Assembly: GCA_943788495.1 (NCBI GenBank) | Contig: CALSQO010000002.1 | Span: 372,001 to 436,000 of the forward strand | Reading direction: 5' to 3' | Length of the DNA: 64,000 bases | Origin: UA16 sp905478895 | Lineage (GTDB): Bacteria; Bacteroidota; Bacteroidia; Flavobacteriales_D; Sanyastnellaceae | In this document: piece by piece, positions 17,826 through 25,780 of the stretch | Numbering within the stretch: position 1 is the stretch's first letter | Layout of the letters: every line of letters begins with the position of its first letter | Position numbers and translations under genes: made by a program | The notes under the pieces: generated by a model | The model's input: only the letters and a program-made list of their open reading frames with translations | Told to the model about the DNA's origin: nothing | The model's database searches: none

Positions 17826-18911
17826 TCACTCGTATTGATTGAACACCTCGTGTCCGCCGTCTTTGAGTAGTTTGTTTCGCTGAAACAAGCTGACGTCGCT
17901 TTTGACCATTTCGCTGCACAGTTGCTCGAGCGTTGAAGTAGGCTCCCATCCCAGGACGCGCTTCGCCTTGGAGGCATCGCCGACCAACAATTCCACCTCC
18001 GCAGGCCGGAAATAGCGGGGATCGACACTGACCAATACCTCGCCGGTTTCTTTGCAGATTCCTTTTTCATCCACTCCCGAACCTTGCCAATCCAGTTCGC
18101 GTCCTACCTCGGCAAAAGACATGTTTACAAATTCACGAATGGTCACGGTGCGTCCAGTGGCCAAAACGTAATCATCCGGCTCGTCTTGCTGGAGCATGCG
18201 CCACATGCCTTCCACGTAATCCTTGGCGTGTCCCCAATCGCGCTGAGCATCGAGGTTGCCCAAATACATCTGGTCCAGCAAACCCAAATGGATTTGTGCG
18301 ACCGCACGGGTAATCTTCCGGGTAACAAACGTCTCTCCGCGCAACGGGCTTTCGTGGTTGAATAGAATGCCGTTGGACGCATGCATTCCATAGGATTCGC
18401 GGTAATTTTTTACAATCCAAAATCCATACAATTTGGCCACTCCATAGGGGCTTCGTGGGTAGAATGGAGTGGTTTCGCTTTGGGGTGTTTCCTGCACCAA
18501 CCCGTACAATTCTGAGGTGGAGGCCTGGTAAAATCGGCATTCCTTTTCGAGGTTCAAGATGCGGATGGCTTCCAAGATGCGCAGCGTTCCGATGCCGTCT
18601 GCATTTGCGGTGTATTCCGGCGTGTCAAAGCTCACTTTGACATGGCTCATGGCTGCCAAGTTGTAGATTTCGTCTGGCTTGACTTCCTGGATGATTCGAA
18701 TGAGATTGGTCGAGTCCGTGAGGTCACCGTAATGCAACTTGAGGCGCAGGTTTTTTTCGTGCGGGTCTTGGTACAAGTGATCAATGCGGTCGGTGTTCAG
18801 CAGCGAAGAGCGTCGCTTGACCCCATGCACCTCGTAACCTTTATCCAAAAGTAGCTCGGTCAGATATGCCCCATCCTGCCCTGTAATCCCCGTGACCAAT
18901 GCCTTTTTCAT
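17826..18911 (-). CDS. gmd: GDP-mannose 4,6-dehydratase
   Basis: 361 residues from ATG at 18911; a GTG 15 bases upstream is a weaker alternative. The N-terminal Rossmann motif is TGITGQDGAYL. STSELYG and YGVAKLYGFW give the catalytic Ser/Thr, Glu, Tyr and Lys of this short-chain dehydrogenase family, and LLFNHESPLRGETFVTRKI is characteristic of GMD. The enzyme converts GDP-D-mannose to the 4-keto-6-deoxy intermediate, the first committed step to GDP-L-fucose. The next enzyme, fcl, lies at 39078 in the polysaccharide cluster of the same window, so the two steps are encoded about 20 kb apart rather than as the usual pair. Confidence 0.96.
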   Translation of the reverse strand: MKKALVTGITGQDGAYLTELLLDKGYEVHGVKRRSSLLNTDRIDHLYQDPHEKNLRLKLHYGDLTDSTNLIRIIQEVKPDEIYNLAAMSHVKVSFDTPEYTANADGIGTLRILEAIRILNLEKECRFYQASTSELYGLVQETPQSETTPFYPRSPYGVAKLYGFWIVKNYRESYGMHASNGILFNHESPLRGETFVTRKITRAVAQIHLGLLDQMYLGNLDAQRDWGHAKDYVEGMWRMLQQDEPDDYVLATGRTVTIREFVNMSFAEVGRELDWQGSGVDEKGICKETGEVLVSVDPRYFRPAEVELLVGDASKAKRVLGWEPTSTLEQLCSEMVKSDVSLFQRNKLLKDGGHEVFNQYE

Positions 18912-18962
18912 GTTTCTAATATTCACCTCTAAAAATACAACCTTTCGTTGAAAGCATCAAGG

Positions 18963-20798
18963 TCAGCCCACTTCCTGGTTCTTGACCAATGCATGGTACG
19001 GTCCTTTTTGGGCGAGGAGGTCCTCATGCTGCCCCAACTCTACGATGGAACCGTTGGAAAGAACAGCGATTTTGTCCGCACTCTTGATGGTGCTCAGTCG
19101 GTGAGCGATGATTAGGCTGCTTCGGCCTTTCATCAAGGTGTCCAAAGCCATTTGCACTTCTTTTTCGCTCGAAGCATCCAGGGCGCTGGTCGCCTCATCC
19201 AAAATCAACAAATCGGGATCGCGCAAGATGGCACGGGCGATCGCAATCCGCTGGCGCTGGCCCCCGGACAATTGCACCCCTCGTTCTCCCACCAAGGTGT
19301 CCAATCCTTCCGGGAAGGATTGGATGAAATCGTAGGCGTTCGCTTTGCGGGCAGCTTCTTCGATTTCGGTGTCTGTTGCATCAAATCGACCGTAGGCAAT
19401 GTTGGTCCGAATATCGCCGCCGAATAAAATGACTTCTTGGGGGACAAACGCCATGCGTTTGCGCAGGCTGGAAAGCGGGAATGCCTTGAGCGGTTTGCCA
19501 TCAATGCTCACTTCCCCGGTTACCGGGTCATGGAAACGCAATAAAAGAGAAGCGATGGTGGACTTTCCCGCCCCCGACGCTCCGACCAATGCCACCCGTT
19601 CGCCGGGAGCGATGCGCAAATTGATGTCATTGAGCACCGTTACGTCTTCTCGGTTGGGGTAATGGAAGTGTACCTTATCGAAGACAACATCTCCCTTGAG
19701 CGTCACATCGGGCTGCGCATTTGATTCAGTCGTCTCCACTACCTCACGCGGTTCGTCCATCATTTCCATCAAGGATTCGATGGCGCCCAAACCGCGTTGC
19801 AACGCCGAGAATTGAGCCGCAATTCCGCCAATGGAGCCTGCCACAAGTCCCGTCATTAACAAAAAAGTAAAGAAGTGTTCGCTGGCCAGTCCGCCGGTCG
19901 TCATTAGCTCAGCGCCTTTGAAGATGACCAGGGTGATGGCGCCGAAGATGAAAAGAATGATGAACGAACCGAAGGCTCCCCGCCAAATCGCTCCTTTCAT
20001 GGCCAATGAGCGGATGTCTCCGATGCTTCGGACGTATCGGACCAACTCCCAAGCCTCGTTTGCAAAACTCTTTACACTGATGATGCCGGTCAGGGTTTCC
20101 TGCACGATGGTGTTGGAATCAGCGACTTGATCTTGGGTGCGTTTGGATAATTTCCGAATGAACCGGCCGAACAAGATTGCAGCGATGATCATGACCGGCA
20201 GCGTTGCCAGCATCAATAGGGTCAACGTCACCGAAAAATAGAGCAGCGCCAAAATCCCACCAATGATGATGATGAGTTGCCGGAGCAATTCGGAAAGTGT
20301 CGTGGTAAAAATGTCTTGTATCGAGGTGATGTCAGCGGATACGCGGCTATTCAAATCCCCTACACGTCGTGTGTCAAAGAATCCCATTGGCATGCTGACG
20401 ATGGCTTCAAATGCATCTTTGCGCATCGCCAACATCATATCCTCTGTCATTTTGGCAAAGAGCACGACCCGGGTAAAGCTCAATAAGGCCTGCACCCCAA
20501 GCACCACCAAGATCAACCAGCCGATTTCGGTCAAATCGTTCAGGTCAAATGGCAAGAACGCCAAGGATGCGTCGGGCGCCGTATCGGTGGCTCCATCGCT
20601 CATGCTTGAAGCGGTGCCGACTCCACCCAATTGCCCCCAAAGCCGTGTAACCATCAAGGTGAGTAAGCCACTGATACTGATGATGATGACACCCAATGCG
20701 TATCCCCAAGCGTGCGGTTTCAAGTATGTGCCCATGCGCAGGACTGTCCTCCAATTTTTCCATCGGAATGAACGCTTTTCGGTGACTTCTTTGCGCAT
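18963..20798 (-). CDS. MsbA-like ABC exporter, fused membrane and ATPase domains
   Basis: 611 residues from ATG at 20798; a longer GTG-initiated frame to 20903 is possible but adds a sequence without family features and lies next to the rpmH promoter. About six membrane helices occupy residues 25-340, followed by an ATPase domain with Walker A GASGAGKST, signature LSGGQRQR, Walker B LLILDEATSALD and the switch His in IIAHRLST. The family exports lipids or drugs as a homodimer. The lipid-A flippase MsbA is the best-known member, but several paralogues normally exist per genome, so the substrate is left open. A 51-base gap separates it from gmd downstream. Confidence 0.9.
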   Translation of the reverse strand: MRKEVTEKRSFRWKNWRTVLRMGTYLKPHAWGYALGVIIISISGLLTLMVTRLWGQLGGVGTASSMSDGATDTAPDASLAFLPFDLNDLTEIGWLILVVLGVQALLSFTRVVLFAKMTEDMMLAMRKDAFEAIVSMPMGFFDTRRVGDLNSRVSADITSIQDIFTTTLSELLRQLIIIIGGILALLYFSVTLTLLMLATLPVMIIAAILFGRFIRKLSKRTQDQVADSNTIVQETLTGIISVKSFANEAWELVRYVRSIGDIRSLAMKGAIWRGAFGSFIILFIFGAITLVIFKGAELMTTGGLASEHFFTFLLMTGLVAGSIGGIAAQFSALQRGLGAIESLMEMMDEPREVVETTESNAQPDVTLKGDVVFDKVHFHYPNREDVTVLNDINLRIAPGERVALVGASGAGKSTIASLLLRFHDPVTGEVSIDGKPLKAFPLSSLRKRMAFVPQEVILFGGDIRTNIAYGRFDATDTEIEEAARKANAYDFIQSFPEGLDTLVGERGVQLSGGQRQRIAIARAILRDPDLLILDEATSALDASSEKEVQMALDTLMKGRSSLIIAHRLSTIKSADKIAVLSNGSIVELGQHEDLLAQKGPYHALVKNQEVG

Positions 20799-20912
20799 TA
20801 TTGGCTGGTTGCTGACGGTTGGGGTAATGAGATCCTGACGGACTAGGTGCGAAATTAAGCCCTCTTTGTGCCAATAGAACGGAAAAATTCGTGCATCTTT
20901 CACGTCAGGGGT

Positions 20913-20942
20913 TTGGACGCACGAAATCTGTGACTATCTTTG
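20913..20942 (+). promoter_or_regulatory. Promoter of rpmH
   Basis: TTG at 20913-20915 and TATCTTTG at 20935-20942 are separated by 19 bases, a full match to the Bacteroidota -33/-7 consensus (TTG, N17-20, TAnnTTTG). Transcription would start near 20947-20949, leaving a leader of about 50 bases before the rpmH ATG. Confidence 0.75.
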
Positions 20943-20996
20943 CACTCCCTATTTTGGGTCATGGATCAGAAACGATTCTTGAAATAACGAAGAGAA

Positions 20997-21164
20997 ATGA
21001 AAAGGACCTTTCAACCCTCAGTACGCAAGCGCCGCAACAAGCACGGTTTCCGCAAGCGCATGTCTTCCGCTAATGGACGTAACGTCTTGAGCTCACGTCG
21101 CCAGAAAGGACGAAAGAAGCTGACGGTGAGTTCTGAGCGTCGCCACAAAGGCATCGAACGATAA
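20997..21164 (+). CDS. rpmH: Ribosomal protein bL34
   Basis: 55 residues, translated by hand. The sequence begins MKRTFQPSVRKRRNKHGFRK and continues RMSSANGRNVLSSRRQKGRKKLTVS, which is unmistakably bL34, a very basic protein of the large ribosomal subunit. The length is a few residues above the common 44-53 because of the tail SERRHKGIER. In many bacteria rpmH sits beside rnpA, yidD and yidC; here it is monocistronic, with its own promoter and terminator, and yidD is about 29 kb away. Confidence 0.97.
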   Translation: MKRTFQPSVRKRRNKHGFRKRMSSANGRNVLSSRRQKGRKKLTVSSERRHKGIER

Positions 21165-21209
21165 GTAGATAAGTACATTCAGCCACCTGGTGGCTACTAT
21201 GATATTGAG

Positions 21210-21237
21210 AAAAGGAGCATGATTGCTCCTTTTTTTG
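21210..21237 (+). terminator. Rho-independent terminator after rpmH
   Basis: A ten-base-pair stem AAAAGGAGCA (21210-21219) with loop TGAT pairs with TGCTCCTTTT (21224-21233) and continues into a T-run to 21236. A further small palindrome (AGCCACC-T-GGTGGCT) lies at 21181-21195. Confidence 0.88.
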
Positions 21238-21297
21238 TGCTTCAAATTGGAGGCAGCCCGCGAGCGGATATGCCTGAACGAGAATCAGGAGGATCTA

Positions 21298-22008
21298 CTA
21301 TGCATTCGGCTCCAATTCATCCAGGGGTCCCGCCACGGCATACAAAGACGCAGCGTCATCATTTCCTTCATCCAAGGGGTTCACTTTCCAGATTTGCCAT
21401 CGCGATCTTTTTCCTTTCACGGTGCCGGTGACTTCCATTGCCATTTGGACGGGAATGCCCGCTGCTGCAATCTCCTCTTTCGGGAATTGAAACGCATCAA
21501 CCTTCAAATCTTTTCTGAAATCAACGCCATGGCCGATGGTCTTGAACATGCTCTCTTTGATGCCCCATGCGCAGCAGAGAGTTGGCGTAGTATTGAAATT
21601 ATTTTGTTCTTGATCGCTTAAAAATCGACTGGCTATGGCTGACAATTGTGCCCGGGGTCGCTCAATGTCGCAGCCCACGGGATGATCACCCAAGCAGATC
21701 ATTACCCAACAGCTGTTGTTTTGGGTGTGGTGTGAAATACTGATGCATTTTTCGTTTGACAAAAGCGTTGGCTTTCCGTGCTCGTCATGAACGATGGACG
21801 CAGTTGATGCATTATCGGAAAATGCCTGCATCGCTCCATCGACTGCGCAGTGTTCCAATTTTCGGTGGTTGGAGAGTGCCGTGAGGACTCGTTTGGGAAA
21901 ACGCGTTTGGCGCATTGCCCAATTCGCCAATTCTGCATCGGTGGCCGAAACCCGTGCGATAATCGTTTGAGGAACCGATGAATGGATTAAAATTTGGATT
22001 TCAGGCAT
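21298..22008 (-). CDS. 4'-phosphopantetheinyl transferase, Sfp/HetI type
   Basis: 236 residues from ATG at 22008; a TTG nine codons upstream is less likely. The two defining motifs are present: VGCDIERPR, with the Mg-binding Asp, and WGIKESMFK, with Glu and Lys. SISHHTQNNSCWVMI is the expected preceding strand. The enzyme moves the phosphopantetheine arm of CoA onto a carrier-protein serine. No polyketide, peptide-synthetase or carrier-protein gene is visible in this window, so the partner could be the general fatty-acid carrier protein or an arylpolyene-like pathway elsewhere. It is divergent from ahcY. Confidence 0.88.
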   Translation of the reverse strand: MPEIQILIHSSVPQTIIARVSATDAELANWAMRQTRFPKRVLTALSNHRKLEHCAVDGAMQAFSDNASTASIVHDEHGKPTLLSNEKCISISHHTQNNSCWVMICLGDHPVGCDIERPRAQLSAIASRFLSDQEQNNFNTTPTLCCAWGIKESMFKTIGHGVDFRKDLKVDAFQFPKEEIAAAGIPVQMAMEVTGTVKGKRSRWQIWKVNPLDEGNDDAASLYAVAGPLDELEPNA

Positions 22009-22069
22009 TGGAAGCGCGTTGAAGGACGTGAACAAGGGTTAAATCACTCGCGATTTGTGAATTAATGAG

Positions 22070-22077
22070 TATTTTTG
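22070..22077 (+). promoter_or_regulatory. -7 element upstream of ahcY
   Basis: TATTTTTG matches TAnnTTTG exactly and lies 19 bases before the ahcY start. A TTG at 22055-22057 is only 12 bases upstream, too close for a normal -33 element, so the -33 box is uncertain. Confidence 0.55.
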
Positions 22078-22096
22078 CACTCGAAATCAGAGCATT

Positions 22097-23416
22097 ATGA
22101 GCACTACAATGACCAAAGAGTATTTGCCTTACAAAGTAAAGGACATCAGCTTAGCTGAATGGGGAAGGAAGGAAATTCGTCTGGCCGAAGCAGAGATGCC
22201 CGGCTTGATGACGTTGCGACACAAATATGGCTCAGAAAAACCGTTGGCGGGTTCGCGCATTGCCGGTTGCCTCCACATGACCATCCAAACTGCGGTATTG
22301 ATTGAAACGCTGGTCGAGTTGGGAGCGGATGTAACCTGGTCTTCATGCAACATTTTCTCTACGCAAGACCATGCTGCGGCCGCCATCGCTGCTGCGGGGA
22401 TTCCCGTCTACGCATGGAAGGGAATGACAGAAGAAGAATTCGAGTGGTGCATTCAACAAACCCTCTTTTTTGGAGCGGATCGCCAGCCATTGAATTTGAT
22501 TTTGGACGATGGAGGGGATTTGACCAATATGGTCTTGGACGGTTACCCAGAATTGGCAGAGGGCATTAGAGGTTTGTCGGAGGAAACAACGACAGGCGTG
22601 TTGCGGTTGTATGACCGCATGAAGAATGGCACGTTGCCCATGCCTGCCATCAACGTGAATGATTCGGTGACAAAATCCAAATTCGACAACAAGTATGGTT
22701 GCCGTGAATCAGCCGTCGATGCGATTCGCCGAGCGACGGATGTAATGATGGCCGGAAAAGTGGCTGTTGTTGCAGGATACGGGGATGTGGGAAAGGGTAC
22801 GGCGGACTCACTGCGCAATGCAGGGTGCCGAGTGATGGTTACCGAAATCGATCCAATTTGTGCGTTGCAAGCCGCAATGGACGGATACGAAGTGAAGCGC
22901 ATGACAGATGCCGTGAAAGAGTGCGACATCATCGTAACGGCAACAGGCAACAAGGACATCATTGCGGGCGAGCATTTCGAAGCGATGAATGACAAAGCCA
23001 TCGTTTGCAACATTGGTCACTTTGACAATGAAATCGATATGGCTTGGCTCAACGAGAACCACGGACATACAAAAGACACCATAAAGCCTCAGGTTGATTT
23101 GTACAATGTGAACGGCAACGACATCATTGTCTTGGCTGAGGGGCGGTTGGTCAATTTGGGTTGTGCGACGGGTCACCCAAGCTTCGTCATGTCCAACTCC
23201 TTCACCAACCAGGTTTTGGCGCAATTGGAGTTGTGGAACAACAACGATGCTTACAGCAACGAGGTGATCACACTGCCCAAGCACTTGGACGAGGAGGTGG
23301 CGCGGTTGCACTTGGACAAGATCAATGTGCAACTGGAGAAACTCACCACCGAGCAAGCCGATTACATCGGAGTTCCTGTAGAGGGGCCATTTAAATCCGA
23401 TTTGTACCGATATTGA
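22097..23416 (+). CDS. ahcY: Adenosylhomocysteinase
   Basis: 439 residues, full length. It starts with KVKDISLAEWGRKEIRLAEAEMPGLM and SRIAGCLHMTIQTAVLIETL, both highly conserved in the substrate domain. The NAD-binding motif is GYGDVGKGTADSLRNAGC, and the C-terminus ends KSDLYRY, close to the classic DHYRY tail whose Lys and Tyr contact NAD of the neighbouring subunit. The cytosolic homotetramer cleaves S-adenosylhomocysteine to adenosine and homocysteine, relieving product inhibition of methyltransferases. The xrtF gene starts eight bases after the stop, so the two may be co-transcribed although their roles are unrelated. Confidence 0.97.
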   Translation: MSTTMTKEYLPYKVKDISLAEWGRKEIRLAEAEMPGLMTLRHKYGSEKPLAGSRIAGCLHMTIQTAVLIETLVELGADVTWSSCNIFSTQDHAAAAIAAAGIPVYAWKGMTEEEFEWCIQQTLFFGADRQPLNLILDDGGDLTNMVLDGYPELAEGIRGLSEETTTGVLRLYDRMKNGTLPMPAINVNDSVTKSKFDNKYGCRESAVDAIRRATDVMMAGKVAVVAGYGDVGKGTADSLRNAGCRVMVTEIDPICALQAAMDGYEVKRMTDAVKECDIIVTATGNKDIIAGEHFEAMNDKAIVCNIGHFDNEIDMAWLNENHGHTKDTIKPQVDLYNVNGNDIIVLAEGRLVNLGCATGHPSFVMSNSFTNQVLAQLELWNNNDAYSNEVITLPKHLDEEVARLHLDKINVQLEKLTTEQADYIGVPVEGPFKSDLYRY

Positions 23417-23424
23417 TCCTCGCA

Positions 23425-24021
23425 ATGCGTTGGATCCAAAAAATCAGTGAATTCGTCCGGTCTCAACCGGACGTTTTCCGTTTTCTGGTTTTTGGTTTTG
23501 GCGGATACATCGCTTGGCACCTGACGTATGAGGAATACCTGAAGCCAGCTACCCTGCTCGATGAATACGTGACCCAACACCTGATCATCAGCACGGAATG
23601 GGTCATGGAATCGCTGGGCTACTTGGTCAATGCTTACTTCCAGGCCACTGATGGCCTGTTCCGTACCCGGGTGGGAATCGCCGGCGCAGCAGGCGTAATC
23701 GTGGGGCCCTCGTGCGATGGCGTTGTTCTTTTTGCTTTGTTTGCGATTTTTGTTGCATCCTTTCCCGGGCGTTGGCTTCGAAAAGTGTGGTTCATCCCGC
23801 TGGGAATTGCTGTGATTCATGCGGCCAATGCCTTTCGAATCATTTGCTTGCTCTGGATTCAATTGTATTTCGGAGAAGATGCCATGACGTTCAATCACGA
23901 TTACACCTTCACGGTGTTTGTGTACAGTATCATTTTCTTGTTGTGGTACCTCTACGCGGCGAAAGGAGGGGAGGGAAAACGGTTGACGCGTTCCATGGCC
24001 GAAAACGCACCAGCGCCGTGA
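23425..24021 (+). CDS. xrtF: Exosortase family protein XrtF
   Basis: 198 residues from ATG at 23425, a polytopic membrane protein. The three catalytic positions of the exosortase/archaeosortase family are all present: Cys97 in VGPSCDGV, Arg138 in HAANAFRI and His158 in FNHDYTF. Length and motif spacing match XrtF, the short exosortase of flavobacteria. Exosortases act at the inner membrane as transpeptidases that recognise a C-terminal tripartite signal on exported proteins and sort or anchor them. The next gene encodes the protein that accompanies XrtF, overlapping by four bases. No obvious sorted substrate with a PEP-CTERM-like tail was recognised in the window. Confidence 0.9.
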   Translation: MRWIQKISEFVRSQPDVFRFLVFGFGGYIAWHLTYEEYLKPATLLDEYVTQHLIISTEWVMESLGYLVNAYFQATDGLFRTRVGIAGAAGVIVGPSCDGVVLFALFAIFVASFPGRWLRKVWFIPLGIAVIHAANAFRIICLLWIQLYFGEDAMTFNHDYTFTVFVYSIIFLLWYLYAAKGGEGKRLTRSMAENAPAP

Positions 24022-24572
24022 AGCGCGTGTCAAAGCCCATGCTTCCACGCAAGCGGCCTTTTTGGTTGCTGGTTCTCGCGGTGATGTTGGTTTTTGGCTT
24101 CTACCAGGAAAAGGCGAAAATTCAATTGAACCATTACACCCAGGTCATGGAGGCAAACCCCGAATTGGAAGCGATGCCTTCTGAAATGAGGGCGCAGTGG
24201 TGGCAGAACCATCCGCAACCGCGGCGCATTCATTACTACATCATGCAGGGAACGTGGTCCGGGTTTCACGGCATGAGTCGGACGCAACTGGGGAGATTGA
24301 AGTGGGCGATGAGCCTTGTTATTTTGGTGGTCTTTTTCGCCTTGGATGGGCTGTTTCTCAAGACCACGGGGCATCTGGAACGGTGGCCTTGGTTGGTGGT
24401 TATGTACGCCCTCGCAGGAGGAATTATGATCGTTTTCATTGCGCTGGTACCGGGCAAGTCGGGCTACAGCGTGGCGCACGAGTTTTTGGCATTCTTACAG
24501 TCCCCGCTTCCGTCTTTATTCATTGTGTTGGTTCCTTCCCTCATTGAGCGCATGCGGGTGGAGAATGAGTAG
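24018..24572 (+). CDS. Exosortase F system-associated membrane protein
   Basis: 184 residues if it starts at GTG 24018, which overlaps the xrtF stop as GTGA; ATG 24039 gives 177 residues and is also possible. An N-terminal helix (FWLLVLAVMLVFGFYQ) is followed by a soluble stretch with RRIHYYIMQGTWSGFHG and two or three further helices, ending with SLFIVLVPSLIERMR. Size, topology and position directly after xrtF match the family always found with XrtF. Its role is not established; an accessory subunit or substrate-presenting factor is an inference. Confidence 0.82.
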   Translation: MKRVSKPMLPRKRPFWLLVLAVMLVFGFYQEKAKIQLNHYTQVMEANPELEAMPSEMRAQWWQNHPQPRRIHYYIMQGTWSGFHGMSRTQLGRLKWAMSLVILVVFFALDGLFLKTTGHLERWPWLVVMYALAGGIMIVFIALVPGKSGYSVAHEFLAFLQSPLPSLFIVLVPSLIERMRVENE

Positions 24573-24599
24573 AGGAGAAGAAAGCTGCCTAGGTAAAAG

Positions 24600-25031
24600 C
24601 TAGAGGTTGTATACCCGCAGAATAGGGGGGTCCCACTGGGTGCCGTAACGATGGAGCGGGTAGGTGGCAGAACCCGAGACTACCGAACCATCGATGATCA
24701 GCCATTCGGAATCTCCACACGGATCGGTCAAAATCAGGCCATCCGCGGCTACTTCTACTTGGCAATTGGAGGGGATGTCAGCGGTAGCGTGCCGGTCCAA
24801 TGCGACGAATTGATCCAATGTGTACCGATAGAGCACGATTCCTTGAGATCCTCCATTGACGAGAATGTGGCCACTGGGAACGGACAGGTCGATGTACGCG
24901 GGCAAGTTCACGTTTATGGAGAAGTCCACAGGAACATAAGGTATATTCTGCTGCTGTTCATTGCACCGCGATTGCAAGCAGATGACCGGCACGAGGAAAC
25001 AAAGTAAGAAGCGGTTCAATGAGGACTTCAT
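24600..25031 (-). CDS. Rieske-like lipoprotein with incomplete cluster ligands
   Basis: 143 residues. A hydrophobic signal (FLLCFLVPVICLQ) precedes Cys23, giving a plausible lipoprotein. The pattern NLPAYIDLSVPSGH, NGGSQGIVLYRY, FVALDRHAT, CQVEV, DPCGDSEWLI and DGSVVSGSATYPLHRY follows the layout of small Rieske-fold proteins common in Bacteroidota. A true Rieske centre needs C-x-H and C-x2-H; here the positions read DRHAT and DPCGD, so a complete 2Fe-2S ligand set is missing. The fold call rests on pattern memory and should be treated as probable. The gene overlaps the tsaB stop by four bases and ends the long minus-strand gene run. Confidence 0.55.
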   Translation of the reverse strand: MKSSLNRFLLCFLVPVICLQSRCNEQQQNIPYVPVDFSINVNLPAYIDLSVPSGHILVNGGSQGIVLYRYTLDQFVALDRHATADIPSNCQVEVAADGLILTDPCGDSEWLIIDGSVVSGSATYPLHRYGTQWDPPILRVYNL

Positions 25032-25780
25032 GAGACGCTCGATGTTCTGAGTCCCAATGGGTCACGCGGCGTTCCCGCTTGGAATTCTTTGAGGTAACGC
25101 GGCTCGAAATATGCCACGTCTTCAAATGAGCGGGCACGGTATGCATCCAACGCCAGTTGGTGCATGTGTTTCGCTTGTGGAAAATCTGTCGTGAAGGTGC
25201 AATTGGGCATACGGGTGTCGAGCAGGCGCTCAGCTTTTGCAGCGGCATCTCCGATGACACAAACAGAATCGAGCCTGTCAAGATTTTTGATCACGGGAAA
25301 AAGGTCCACTGCCGCTGCGGTTGACTCAAGGATCAGCGCTCGGGTGGCGTCAGCTGCAATGAGTCGGTCTGCTTCAGGTACGAAGCTAGAGGTGTATACT
25401 TCGTCCCTGCGTGCGTCCATCACGGCGATGATTGCGGTCCATTTTTGTTCGGTTGCTGCGGCACATGCTTGCACGTGGAGGCTATCGAATGCCATCAGCG
25501 GCAGGTTGTGGGCATGCGCGATTCCCTTCGCGGTTGAAACGCCGATCCGCAATCCGGTATAGCTACCCGGCCCTGCGGAAACGGCAATGCCTTGAAGTTC
25601 AGCGGGTGTGACCTCATGGGTGCGGAGCACTTCGTCGATCAATGGAAGCAATTCTTTGCCGTGGACGTGCTGCGCTTCACTGATTTGCCTGGCCCCGAGG
25701 AGTTGTTCACCCCGAAAAAGAGCAACGGAGCACGATAGCGTGGAGGTTTCGAGGGCAAGGATCAGTGGCTGAGCGATCAT
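25028..25780 (-). CDS. tsaB: tRNA threonylcarbamoyladenosine biosynthesis protein TsaB
   Basis: 250 residues. The start LILALETSTLSCSVALF is the conserved ASKHA-fold first strand of TsaB, and GIAVSAGPGSYTGLRIGVSTAKGIAHA is the diagnostic block. TsaB pairs with TsaD and TsaE to place the t6A modification on tRNAs reading ANN codons. It overlaps the efflux adaptor gene upstream and the Rieske-like gene downstream by four bases each, so it is embedded in a dense run of otherwise unrelated genes. Confidence 0.94.
   Translation of the reverse strand: MIAQPLILALETSTLSCSVALFRGEQLLGARQISEAQHVHGKELLPLIDEVLRTHEVTPAELQGIAVSAGPGSYTGLRIGVSTAKGIAHAHNLPLMAFDSLHVQACAAATEQKWTAIIAVMDARRDEVYTSSFVPEADRLIAADATRALILESTAAAVDLFPVIKNLDRLDSVCVIGDAAAKAERLLDTRMPNCTFTTDFPQAKHMHQLALDAYRARSFEDVAYFEPRYLKEFQAGTPRDPLGLRTSSVS

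Noticed and set aside
20799..20903. N-terminal extension of the ABC exporter to a GTG at 20903
   Set aside because: The extra 35 residues have no membrane or family features and an ATG with normal spacing to the first helix exists at 20798.
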